This document shows positions 1 to 11,420 of a stretch of DNA of 64,000 bases, one piece after another (positions within the stretch are counted from its first letter, which is position 1; every line of letters starts with the position of its first letter). The stretch is from contig CM064869.1 of assembly GCA_032719365.1 (NCBI GenBank), forward strand, positions 25,143,504 through 25,207,503, written 5' to 3'. Below the pieces are notes generated by a model that saw nothing but the letters and a program-made list of their open reading frames with translations, was not told where the DNA came from and made no database searches. The DNA is from Prinsepia uniflora (Eukaryota > Streptophyta > Magnoliopsida > Rosales > Rosaceae). The position numbers were made by a program, and so were the translations under genes.

Positions 1-550
1 ACTTGAGATGGTCTTTGTGTAAATATAAAAAATCTCAGGGGTATTTTAGCAAATACCAAAAAAATAAGATTTATTTTCTATTTCTAAGGTATTTTATCAA
101 ATCCATGATTACTTATTTGATAACTTATAACCTTTGACAAAAAAAAAAAGAAAGATAAGTTATAACGTTAATTTGTTTTAACATGTACTTATAACCATAA
201 TTACCTAAGTGTAGCATAACAAATGAATGCTTCAATGGCTAAAGGCTCTAGTACATATTGAATCACGCACTCATAAATAAAAAGAAAGTCATCCACATTG
301 TTAATTTGTTTTCTACAACCACAATAATTCCTCTTCACCAACTTTTTCTAAATATAACTTAAAAACTCCCAAAACAAACTCCAAAACCCAACAAATTAAG
401 CAAACAAATTAAAACCAATAAACATGTTCAATATAAATTAAGCAATGAAGATTGAAGCGTCCTTTCTCAAATGCACAAAAGTCAAAAATTTAAAACCACT
501 GCAGAAAATTCAAATCTTTTGAATTCAAGAAACCCTAGGATATATCCTAT
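1..550. other. AT-rich upstream region of the GRL gene
   Basis: This stretch contains no convincing gene. It is AT-rich with A-runs near 139-150, as expected for a plant 5' flank. A weak TATA-like stretch (ctaaatataac) lies around 347-357, about 200 bases before the start codon at 551, but I cannot prove that it is the promoter. Confidence 0.5.
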
Positions 551-2427
551 ATGGAAGACGACACGAGGATCGACGAGGCGTTGTTAAACCGATCCAAGAA
601 CAAGTTCAAACGCTGCGTTTCGAACGCACAAGACGAGCTGCACAGCTTCCGGTCCTACCTGCGGTGGATGTGCGTGGACCAATCAGATGCGAAGAGGGCG
701 TGTCTATCGTGGTTCGTGTTTCTTTTATTTGGGCTCGTGGTCCCGGCCATGTCCCATTTTGTGTACGGTTGCGCCACGTGTGATAGCAAGCACAAGAGGC
801 CCTACGACAGTGTCGTCCAATTGTCGTTGAGCAGCGTCGCCAGCTTGTCGTTTGTTTGCCTTTCGAGGTTTGTGAAGAAGTTCGGGTTGCGAAAGTTTTT
901 GTTTTTTGATAAGCTTTATGATGAAAGCGAGACCGTCCGGAAGGGATACACTGCACAGCTCAATGTGAGTTTTGATCCAATGCTGATTTAGCCTTTGGTT
1001 TATTTATTACAGTAGTGACTCGTAAACATGCATTTTATTTACGATTTTGTCCATTTTTTACAAGAGGATTTTGTTGTTTAACACAATAAAGAAGAATTGT
1101 ATTACGCTGTAACATTAATTGAAAGTAATATACAAAATTAAAATAATATTTAAGTAATTAATTAAAATGGTGGCAAACAAAATTTAGTAACTATAAAAGT
1201 GGTGCTCTAAGTGACATATATATTGGCCGTTATGGTAATTTTGATGCAGAGATCGTTGAAGGTTCTGTGCGTCTTTGTCATACCATGCTTTGTCGCCGAC
1301 GGTGCCTATAAAATATGGTGGTATGCCTCCGAAGCCACTCAAATCCCTTTCGTAGGCAATGTTTATGCGAGTGCCGCGGTAGCATGCATAATGGAGTTGT
1401 TGTCGTGGCTCTATCGTACGACTGTTATTTTCCTGGTATGCGTCCTGTTCCGTCTGATCTGTTACCTCCAAATCCTACGGCTGCAAGACTTTGCCACAAT
1501 GTTTGAAGTGGACTCTGATGTGGGGTCCGTGTTGTCTGAGCACCTTAGGATCAGAAGGCACCTAACCATCATAAGCCACAGATGCCGTGCCTTCATATTG
1601 TGGTCGTTGATCTTGGTCACAGGGAGCCAATTTGCTTTGTTGCTCATCACAACCAAGTCCAGCGCCATTCACAATCTTGATGTCTACATAGCTGGTGAAC
1701 TTGTGGTATGCTACCTAAACACATTGGATATATACTAAAATGTAAATTACCGTTACACAAATATAATTTTATTCTGTTGCGACATGATGTTTAGATTTAT
1801 AAAAATAAAATGAAAAGTGTGTGGTTTTGTTGTTGTTACAGTTATGCTCCATAACCTTAGTTACGGGGCTGTTCATCCTACTGCGCAGTGCAACCAAAAT
1901 CACTCACAAGGCACAAGCAGTCACATGTTTAGCTGCCAAGTGGCATGTTTGCGCTACGTTAGATTCGTTTGATGCAGCAACAGGTCACATTGGCAACGAT
2001 CACGCTTTGTCTGCGGGTAGTGACCAAGGAGAATCGGAGAACGATGAGGCAGATGTTGAAGAAGATGAATTGGACAACACCAGATTGATCCCATCTTATG
2101 CATATAGTACCATCTCTTTCCAAAAGAGACAAGCTCTCGGTACGTACTTTATACAAATTTAACGCTTTCAAATACTCGCGTACATTATTCATCTGTTATT
2201 TAATAATATCGTATTTTCTTTGATAACAAAAAATACTTAATAATATTCAAGCTCCCCTTTTTCTGATTTTATAATGCGATTTTGTGGCAGTTACATATTT
2301 TGAAAACAATCGTGCCGGAATTACTGTTTATGGGTTCACTTTGGACAGGACAACTCTCCATACCATATTTATGTTCGAGCTATCACTTGTTCTGTGGTTG
2401 TTGGGGAAGACGGTTGGAATTTCTTGA
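551..2427 (+). CDS. DUF3537 / gustatory-receptor-like (GRL) multipass membrane protein
   Basis: Four exons give 434 aa: 551-964, 1250-1705, 1842-2139 and 2291-2427 (stop TGA at 2425-2427). Donors are GTGAGT, GTATGC and GTACGT, all acceptors end in CAG, and phases are 0, 0 and 1. The start is the first in-frame ATG before the family's conserved FRSYLRWMCVDQSDA segment. Family landmarks include YDSVVQLSLSS, AYKIWWYAS, FRLICYLQILRL, LVTGLFILLRSATKI and the C-terminal NRAGITVYGF...LWLLGKTVGIS. By eye about seven or eight hydrophobic segments lie near residues 52-70, 90-110, 142-160, 175-213, 250-272, 283-303 and 410-430. An acidic loop near residues 353-373 interrupts the second half. DUF3537 proteins are plant relatives of insect gustatory/odorant receptors by fold comparison; ligand and function are not established. 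The gene looks intact and is the only gene left of the retrotransposon block. Confidence 0.93.
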
Positions 2428-2625
2428 TGATAAATATTTCTAAATCAAATTTAAGATTGTTTTTCTTTCTTTGTTAGAAAAATTTTGCAATGCATGCATA
2501 TCGAGTCCATTTTTTTTTTCTATGCTTGTCATTGTAGATTTGTTTTTAGATATGTTTTTATTTCCTCTAAGTATTCTCTGAATTTTTTTTTAATTTCTTG
2601 TAACAATCAATTTTACTGTATTATT

Positions 2626-2631
2626 AATAAA
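2626..2631 (+). terminator. Likely polyadenylation signal of the GRL gene
   Basis: AATAAA lies about 200 bases after the GRL stop codon in an AT-rich 3' flank. The position fits a plant near-upstream element, but no transcript evidence is available. Confidence 0.45.
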
Positions 2632-2652
2632 AACATAAAGAAAGTAAGTCAA

Positions 2653-2866
2653 AATTTAAATTCGTAGTTTAGGAGATGACAAAAAGACCCCATTTAAATT
2701 AAGTTACACAATCAATATCATCATCATAATTGTCGTCAACATGATCATCATGATAATCGTATGGATTACATATGATTTACGTGCTAAAAAAATGATTTAC
2801 GGGCTAAAACAAACACGGAATTTAAATTCGTAGTTCAGGTGGTGACAAAGATGCTCCCATTTAAAT
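2653..2866 (+). repeat. Pair of ~47-bp direct repeats downstream of GRL
   Basis: 2653-2699 and 2819-2866 share most bases: both start aatttaaattcgtagtt and end catttaaat. Between them an 18-base unit (atgatttacgtgctaaaa) is repeated at 2772 and 2792 with one change. No gene is visible. This may be a short non-autonomous element or local duplication. Confidence 0.7.
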
Positions 2867-2967
2867 AGGTCTTGATCGTATATAAAATTATATTTTGTAT
2901 TTCACATCAAATTTCAGAGTTATAGTATCATACTTCAGTTTTCAAAATTTTCATTTAAGTACCCTGA

Positions 2968-3611
2968 TGACAGGACCCTTTCCGAAATCACCTAAATAAC
3001 CGTGTCAGGTCCTGCCCCGTCTGACAACCCAACTCCACGTTCCATAATTACCCTTGGGATAACATAACCGGAGAACCTGTCAGACAATGGATGTCTGCCG
3101 TTTATGCAAGTGCACTCGCCTTCTTCCTCTGGTGGGACGATTTGCGAGCCTGCAACAGGTCCCGACCTAAGTAACACAACTCGATTCTTTATTTTTCAAT
3201 TTTCGTCCTTTTTAACGTTCCAATCATCAGAATGTAACTAATCAAACCCAAAATCTCGATTATGCATTGAATTCCTGTGAACATAACCTGATTTGGACAA
3301 AATTGTGGCTGTGAAATTTCAGCTCCGCCGCTGAGCTTGGATACTAGCTATCGTGAGTTTCCCCCCTTCAAAAATGAAATTGATAAACTCATCGAATTGG
3401 GAGGAACATTTCCCTAGCCTTGATTTCCTTCGAATCGACTTCTAACTCCTCCCATTTTCTCGGGAAGGCAACAACCTCGCATACCAACCCTAAATTCACT
3501 ACCCACGGGTGTCAACAAACCTCAAACAGCTTGGACTTCATCTGGTGAGTCAAGAGGACAACCTCACAAGGATCCTCAGCCTATCTAGTCATCGAACAGT
3601 GGAGGGAGGAC
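2968..3611 (-). mobile_element. Degenerate LTR end fragment
   Basis: The stretch starts with TGACAGGACCC, the same end (in antisense) as the other long LTRs here. It then shows the block gtctgacaa...aacctgtcagacaa that follows the end in other copies (compare 60390-60500). Similarity fades after about 3180, and no target duplication or opposite end was found, so the right boundary is a guess. Confidence 0.55.
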
Positions 3612-4365
3612 TGATGTGCCTTTATTTGAGCATTATTTTATAACATTTTATACCCTTTGTGCTTATTTTTTATTATAAAAATACTAAACAATAGGAAAAA
3701 ATAATATATTTTATGAGAAATGTACATAATTAAATAGATCTCGAAATTATATGGATTTTGGCAAAATAATTGACCCAATCGGAGTTTTATAAAAATCGAC
3801 CCAATCAGAGTTTTATTGAAGAAGTCCTGATCGAATCAAGGGAAACCACCAAAAAGTGTAAATGAATTCGGCAGCTTTCTACCGAATCCAGAAACCCACC
3901 CCAGCAGCGAAGCCCACCACACTCCGCGACCTAAATCCATCCCCAGAAGCCCTCATGCAGCCTTAAGCCCAGAATAAATATTCGGCCAGTGCCTGCCGAA
4001 CCACTCTTGTCGACTTCAGTGCGTGTGCGTCGAACATCCAGCCCATCCCGCGTTAGCGCAGTGCACGTCGAAATCCACCAACTCCATCTGCACGCCCACA
4101 CCGAAGCCCATCCCAGCCTAGCCCGCTGCGCCTGCAGCCCATCTGCTAGCCCATTTCCTGTACCTGCTCAGCCCAATTCGCACCAAAGCCTGCTGCCCAG
4201 CATGCTTTGCACAGTTTTACCAGCCTAACAACTCCAATTTTCAGCAAAAAATAAATAGCAACTATTTCATTAATTAATATTTTATTATTTTTAGTATTTA
4301 ATTTTTATTTTATTTTGTAACTCTCATTGATGAACTACCTCTATAAATATGGAGGTGATTCTCAT
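3612..4365. mobile_element. Unclassified, LTR-like fragment with TATA box
   Basis: AT-rich, then pyrimidine/GC-rich sequence unlike the flanking LTRs. It starts near TGATGTGCC and ends in a TATA-like TATAAATA at 4342-4349 with a promoter-like layout. It abuts the truncated LTR at about 4366. It could be the 5' part of an LTR from another retrotransposon family. No coding sequence was recognised. Confidence 0.35.
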
Positions 4366-7190
4366 TGTGAGTGGATGAAAACAAACATTTTAATAAAACA
4401 TTTTCATCAAAAGATATTTATGCCCTTCACTAAAAGCATGCATGCATTCGAAAACCACTTATCAAACATTTACAAAACCGTTAGGGCCTTGGCCCCAAAC
4501 CGTCAAACAAACCATATGGGAACTCGGCCCAAATCAAACACAAGTGTAGGGCTCTGCCCAAAACTATATCCAAAACGTAGAACACGGGGTCTCAGCCCCA
4601 AAATCATATTCAAATCATAGAACGCAGGGTCTCCGTCCCAAACCACTTTCTAAAACATAGAACACGGGGTCTCCGCCTTTAAATCACTTTCCAGAAAACC
4701 TCATATGTATAGACATACGTATAACCCATCTGAGGCATTTCCGAAAAGATGCCAACTCGGGGCACACAACCCCTAGGGAACACATCCCCGGTATATGTCA
4801 CGATTTCATCTGCATACTAGTGTGCACACTACTCGGGGTCTCACTCAGAATCTACCCCCATGAATTCTCCATCTGAGAGGCTCTATTTTCGGATCTAGTC
4901 CGAGCTCTATCTCCTGATCTAGTCCGAGCATATCTCCGGAATCTTGTTCGGGACCACATCATAACTTCCACTCCTGGAATGGGCTCCCTATGGGGATATC
5001 CATTCTTGTCTGTGGATTGTGACTCTCCAGGTGGACGGCTGGAGGAGACCAATCAAATCATATGGAAGGTATAGTACATTTTCAAAACTCTTTCTTTCTC
5101 AAAGCATATTTCAACTGGGTCTCATACCCGATTCATCTCAATAGGATTCCTCGAATCCGATTCAAATTCACTTTCACAGGCCTCGGTCTAAATCCTCAGT
5201 TCAACAGGGTCTCATGCCCGAATTCTCCTTTCATAAACCGAACTGGGACTCAAGCCCAATTTCACAATCAACAGGGTCTCAAGCCCGATACCACAATAAC
5301 GGGGCCTAAAGCCCGATACTACAATAAAAGGGGCCTCAAGCTCGATATTACAACCAACTGGGCCTCAAGCCCGAATTCTTAAACCAACGGGGCCCTCGGC
5401 CTGATCGTATAACTCAAATGGACCCTCGGCCTGATTTCCCGTCAAATCAAAAGGACTCCAAGTCCGAGAGTTTTCCAATCAAATGGGTCTCATGCCCGAT
5501 TTCATATTTCCAAATCCAAAACCCGTTCATTAAACCCTCGTTGAAAACCTAGCACGTACAAGCATCGTATAAAACAGGAAATCTCGCAATACGTGCAAAT
5601 ACGTAAATCCTAGGCTAAGACAAACAAATGCACTCATGGCATCACAAAACATGTTCTAAAATAATTATAAAACATTTATGCATGCATCAATTTCGAAAGA
5701 AAGGTCCACTCATAGATCGTCCGAAGCGGCGCCTCGATACGTTTGCCATACACCTCTCCAGGGCCAATCGTCGCCTCCAGGGTTTCCGTACATGTTCAAA
5801 TTAATTTAGAGGGTTACTAACTACTTAAATAACCCCTCACTAAAGCCCCGTAATTTTCTCGAATTTTTAACTATTTTTAAATGCGATCCTAAACCTTCAG
5901 ACGTCCCGAACTATATCGAAACGATGTCTGATCGACACGAAACTAGTTCCAAAATGTTCGTTACATCGAATAGATGATTTCACATGTTGGAACCACCCTC
6001 AAATAGTGCTGCACACAACCCCAAACGCCGCCCAAAGGCGCTGCGCGTGTGGCTCACGTGCCAGCACTGTAGTCATCTTCTTCCCTGCAACGGCCGGTCC
6101 AGACCGGGTTCCTGTGTGGCAGCTCCAGTAGAACCGGTGTGGTCGGTTCAACCCTTTAATCACTTCATTTTCGGTCTGTTTCTTCCCTTTTCGATTCTAA
6201 TCTTCTTGTCTCAATCTTAGTAACCTAAACCTATGATCAAAACGAAGAAAAACATGGAAAACCCAACCCGTTCTATTTGAATCCCACGGCCCCTATTTTC
6301 CCGGCCACCCTCAAGGTTGCTCAGCCCTTCACCGTCGTCCAAAACTCATCCTCCACTCTCCTATGAACCCCATAGCCAGCATTCAATCCCCAGAAAACAC
6401 CCTTAATGTCCCAATCAAAATTAATGGAAAATTGGACATAATCGGGAAATCGTTTTACCTCTGTTACCTGGGCCATCACTGTCGTCCACAGCGGCCTTAG
6501 CATCACCCAGCCACCATCAGCCTCCTATGTCTCTCTCTCTCCCAATCCAGCAGCAAAGATTGAAATGGTCGATGGGTGGGCTTGGGTGAGATCGGGTTTG
6601 TTTGGATGAACAAAGGAATGAAGATGATATGCATGAATGTGCAATGGACGAGTGACACTTGTCACTCATCCATTGGGTCAGGGAAAAAATATTTGGGGCC
6701 CATTAATGAAAATTGGCACTAGCCTCATAATTCGTACAATAGTGCCACGGAACTTCCGTGAACCGTAACTTCTCCGTCGAACGTCCGAATTCGACGTGCC
6801 GCCTGTCTATGAATTTGTATCGTCCCGATTTACATAACGGTCCTCAGGCCCTCGGCCAACGGACCTTCCAGGTTAAAAGTCAACTGTTTGCCCCCTTTTA
6901 AACCAATTTATCAAAATACCCCTGAACTTCCGATTGTCATAACTTTTTCCTCGAACGTCAGAATCAGACGGGCCACCTGTCTATGAACTCGTGATGTCCC
7001 AAACTATGTCACAGTCATCGGCCAAAGTCGATTTGACCGCCTGAACAAAGAGTCAACGTTTCGACCATTCCAAGGGCAAAATCGTCATTTCGCCCTGCAC
7101 GTCCGTTATTCCTCATCGAATCCCCGATTAGCGAGGCTAATCCATCATTAATTCTTAATTAATTCCGATAATTCAGGATGGGTCGTTACA
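4366..7190 (-). repeat. Truncated 3' LTR of the LARD-like element
   Basis: Nearly colinear with 24129-26944, for example from tgtgagtg at 4363/24128 to the shared end gggtc(g/a)ttaca. The first ~210 bases present in the right copy are missing; the join to unrelated DNA falls at or near the shared tgtgagtg. It contains the block of GGGCCTCAAGCCCGAT-like tandem units (about 5200-5400) also seen at about 25035-25170. Confidence 0.88.
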
Positions 7191-7980
7191 ATCTTCCCCC
7201 CTTACAGAATTTCATCCTCAAAATTCAAATCGACCCGATTCCACAACCAAATTGTAGAATCCAACCATGTCCCCTGTACTCGGGTATTCTCGTGTACACC
7301 TACACGTCCGTCACAACCATGTTTCAGCTCGTAAGATTCACTCGAGACAAAATGTCGACACTGGTCGATCTCGCCTATCACTCACTTGACAGGTCAACAA
7401 TACCAAATCGACATTCAAACGGTTTTTCAATCTAACACACTGACACATTCCATCCTACAGTCGTCAAGCTGAAAACGCATTCCCACTAAGGGCTGGCACA
7501 TCCAAGCTCGCATCTAGCGCAGCATCCAATCAGACAACATCCTCTAGATCCTGCCATCACAATGGCACGAATCCCATTTCATAGGTCATCCTCAAACCTA
7601 TGCCCATACTGACTCTCCTTAGAGCCCCAGCAATCCATACTTATCCGAACGAATCGAATATCGATTAAATCCATTACTACTACAGGTCATAACCATCGTG
7701 ACCAGCTGGCAACTCCCGGCTCCACTGCTTTTTCGCTGCGTCACTCTGATCTCGACTCGCCCTCGAGTCCTCGTATCGTATCTCGCATCACTCAGCGATC
7801 TCCGCTGACAATCTAGACTTACCTCGAGTCCCCAAGCGATCACAATTGGATCTAATCCGACCGCCACTCATGTTCATCTAGGACTCTATCAATTGGACAA
7901 CACATGTATACTCTCGGGAGCTCTCAACCAGACATACTAATTGACCGTGGTCAATCCCATCGTCCAATGCACACAACACA
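7191..7980 (-). other. Internal segment of LARD-like element, with polypurine tract
   Basis: It begins with the pyrimidine tract cttccccccctt-like run at 7193-7203, which in sense is the polypurine tract next to the 3' LTR. The rest shows no conserved coding motif on either strand; short open frames here are not supported as genes. It is continued after the solo LTR at 11358. Confidence 0.7.
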
Positions 7981-10900
7981 TGACAGGACCCGTCCCAATT
8001 GGACGTCAAAAACCGTACCCGGTCCTGCTCCCGTCTGACAAGTCAACTAAAGGTCCGAAACTCCCTTTCAGCGCTTGCCAGACAAGGGATGTTTGCGCGG
8101 ATTTCTGCTGCTGTCACTGCCTCACGATCAGTCCCGAACGTCGTACCACGGCCTGGAGGGTCACAAAACAGAAATGGTGTGAGTGGACAAAAATAACCTC
8201 TTATAAAAACATTTATCAAAATACAATCTTACCCTCCAGTTTTCACAAACTTGCATGCATATCGTAAAACATGAGTGACCGATAAAATCAAAACATATTT
8301 TCCCATGGTCCATAAAACTCATGATCACCAATTCAATTCATGTTATAAAACATCAAATCCCGGCTCTCAGGCCAAAACATGTGAAAACATAATCACCTGG
8401 CCACAAGGACCAAAAACCCGTACTCAATACCAGTACATCATCACAATCAATACCAATCAGCATTACTTACCAGTGCACAATAAATATATCAATCCAATCA
8501 ATCCGCACTACTCACGAGTGCATAAAATATCACCAATCACATCTGCACTACTCACAAGTGCTGCACTACGCGTAGGCCAATATCCAGTCACTCTCTCGGG
8601 AATAAACACCTCTGGGCTCAACCCCCTCGGGCTCAGTCACCTCTGGGCGAACACATCCCCAGGATCAGACACCTCCGAGTGGTACATCCAGGCTCAGTAT
8701 CATCCGAGAAGCTGACTACCATAGGATCAACTCCCGATCCTACAATCACATCCCCCAAGCTCCGGTCGTCTGGGTAATCCCCCCAAGCACCGACCGTCTG
8801 GGAATATCACAATCACAATGAAAACCATCCCGGGAATTACATCCCAAAACATTTCAATCAAATCTTGACTTCATACCAAGTCAAGGTCATTCTCAACTGG
8901 GTCTCAAGCCCAAAATACCTTTTACACATAAACCGTTAAAATCACATTTAAATCAATAGAATAATCCGAAAATCATCATTGACTCACCAACCAAGTCAAA
9001 ACATCATTTTAGAAATCATTTAGACTCCGGGCCTAGCCCAAAACATCATTTGCACGTACCTCGTAAAACGTGCCCGAAAGACTGATTAAAATAATCATAA
9101 AATCACAAAAATCATTAATTTCATCAAATTCACAAGTGACTCCAAAACCGAGTCAAAATCACTATTCACTTGGGTTATCATGCCCAAAATATCATTATTA
9201 CGCAAATCCATGCGTTGCAACCTCCGTTGCCATTTTCACGTAAATCCACGAAATTGACCCTCGACTCATTCCCGAGTCACCATATCATCTTTCAATCCAT
9301 GACTCAATAATCCGAGTCCAAACATTATTTTCAATCAATTTCAATCCCGGACTCATAAACCAAGTCCAAACATCATTTTTACCAAATTTCGTAATTTCTC
9401 GAAAATCACCCAATAATAATAATATAATAATCATAAAACCGAGAAATTACCGGATTGAAACACAAATCATGCCCAAGCATATAAAATCATATAATAAGGC
9501 ATTTAAATCATATATGCATGCATCACTGTTAGAAAACAAAGTCCACTCACACACACCGTCCAAAACGGTCCGTTTTCGAGCTGCACGTTTTTCCGTAAAA
9601 TCTGGAAATCACAACTCCTGTCCAAAACCATTATAGAGGGTTACTAACATCTCAAAATACAACATATAATTTTCCCCAATTTTTTCGGGATTTAAATACG
9701 TATTTTTAACGTAATACAAAACTTCGGATACGCGGAGTATTATCGAAACAATATCCGATTTCCCCGAAACCAACGTCAAAATGTTCGTTACACTAAGAGG
9801 ATCAAAAGTCATGTTGACCTCACCTTGAGACTAGGCCGGACGCGCCCTCACGCGCCGCCGTGAGTGGCTGCGCGTGAAATCCACGCGCCTGCTACAGTGT
9901 CACCGTCCCAACCCGTTTGTCTGGTAAACGGGTCGTTTAACCCGCGATCAGACCCGGTTTCAGTCCTATCAATTCGACACTGAATTCATCAATTGAGCAT
10001 TCAAACAGCTTCGAATTAAGTTCAATTTAAGATCTGTGGACACAATTACAATCGAACTTACCTCAAACCTCATGATCACAGTTGATCATTCGAAGAACAC
10101 CCCGCACACTGTTCATTCTCAGAACTCCCTCAATTTCAATCGATTTCTCTCAATTGATGCAACCAGAAGCTTCAGTGGATTCAGGTAAACTCTTTCCCCA
10201 TCTCAATTGCATCAATTCACGGCTCAAACGCCACGACTCAAACTCGATTCTTCGTCACTGTGCAACTATGGAGTTCAGTCAATTTCAATCAGTTTCTTCC
10301 AATTGATGGATCCAGAAGCATCGTGGGATCCTCAGGAACACAATCCCCACATCAGTTACACCGTTTGATCGCTCCAAGATCACGACACAGCCTCGATTTC
10401 TCTCACTGTTACCAAACCCGTTCAGAGCCAAATGAGCCTCAATTCAACTCGTTTTTGATTTGAAACAACTCGTCTCAACCTCAGGAAGCTGAATGTGAGC
10501 TTCAATTTGATCCTCACGACCCCTCACTCGACATTTGAATTTCCCCCCAATTTTCTAAATTTTCGATTTTGATTTCATCCTCCCTCACACTGTCCCGTGT
10601 GTTTCTCTCAATTAATACAATCTTCAAGTCTCACAATTCCCTCAATTCTGCCACAAGAAGGCAGCCAAGTCCCCCAGCTCACACACTCAATTGATGTAGT
10701 TCACGGTATAAGGAAATATGGAGGAAAAGGAAGAGAAAATGGAGGACAAGGATGATTAGGGATGATGATGATGTTGTAATGATGGTGTTGGGAGGGAAAC
10801 ATGGAGCTGGAATCAAGGGATGGGTGACACTTGTCACTCATCCGGATGTGCACAGTCACCGGGTACTGTTCATATTAAACTATTATTTTATTCCCGGTTC

Positions 10901-11352
10901 GTTCGGTTAATCGAGCCCGATTCCGTGACCATAACTTCGTCGTCGAATCTCCGATTTCGGCATGCCGCCTGTCGTTGGATTCGTATCGACGAGACCTACG
11001 TAACGGTCCTTGGCCCTCGTCCGTTGGACTTCCCGGCCAAAAAGTCAACATTTGGCCCCTACTATGCCAAATTACCAGAATGCCCCTCATCTTCCGATCA
11101 TCATAACTTTCACTACGAATGTCGGAATCGAACGTGCCACCTGTTTATGAACTCGTGACGTCCCGACTACGTCATAGTCATCGGTCAAAGTCCGTTTGAC
11201 CGCCCGAACTAAAAGTCAACATTTTGCCCACGCCAGGGGCAAAACGGTCATTTTGCACGTTTCGTCCGATTTCACTCAACTAATCCCCGATTAGTCATTC
11301 TAGATCATGATTAATTCATATTCAATCCCGATATTCAGGACGGGTCATTACA
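7981..11352 (-). mobile_element. Solo LTR (~3.37 kb), perfect target duplication
   Basis: It runs from TGACAGGACCC to GGGTCATTACA, so in sense it starts TGTAATGACCC and ends GGTCCTGTCA. Flanks are acaca (7976-7980) and acaca (11353-11357), a perfect 5-bp target duplication. It holds the usual modules: inverted boxes at 8179-8188 and 9541-9550, the GC-rich cacgcgcc module near 9839-9890, and the duplicated gtgcc(g/a)cctgt module near 10964 and 11134. No PBS, PPT or coding DNA lies inside, so it is what remains after LTR-LTR recombination. Confidence 0.9.
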
Positions 11353-11357
11353 ACACA

Positions 11358-11420
11358 CCGGTGCACCTCCATCACAACAGTCATCGAGGACCTACTCGGC
11401 CTGCTCACGGACTGTACTCG
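11358..11420 (-). other. Short internal segment of LARD-like element between two nested insertions
   Basis: Only 63 bases separate the solo LTR's target duplication from the left end of the complete element. It should be contiguous with 7980 and 21519 in the uninterrupted host element. Confidence 0.7.

Noticed and set aside
606..956. 116-codon open frame on the - strand
   Set aside because: It is the antisense shadow of GRL exon 1, which has clear family similarity.
8275..8715. 146-codon open frame
   Set aside because: It translates the tandem-repeat region of a solo LTR; no protein similarity is recognised.
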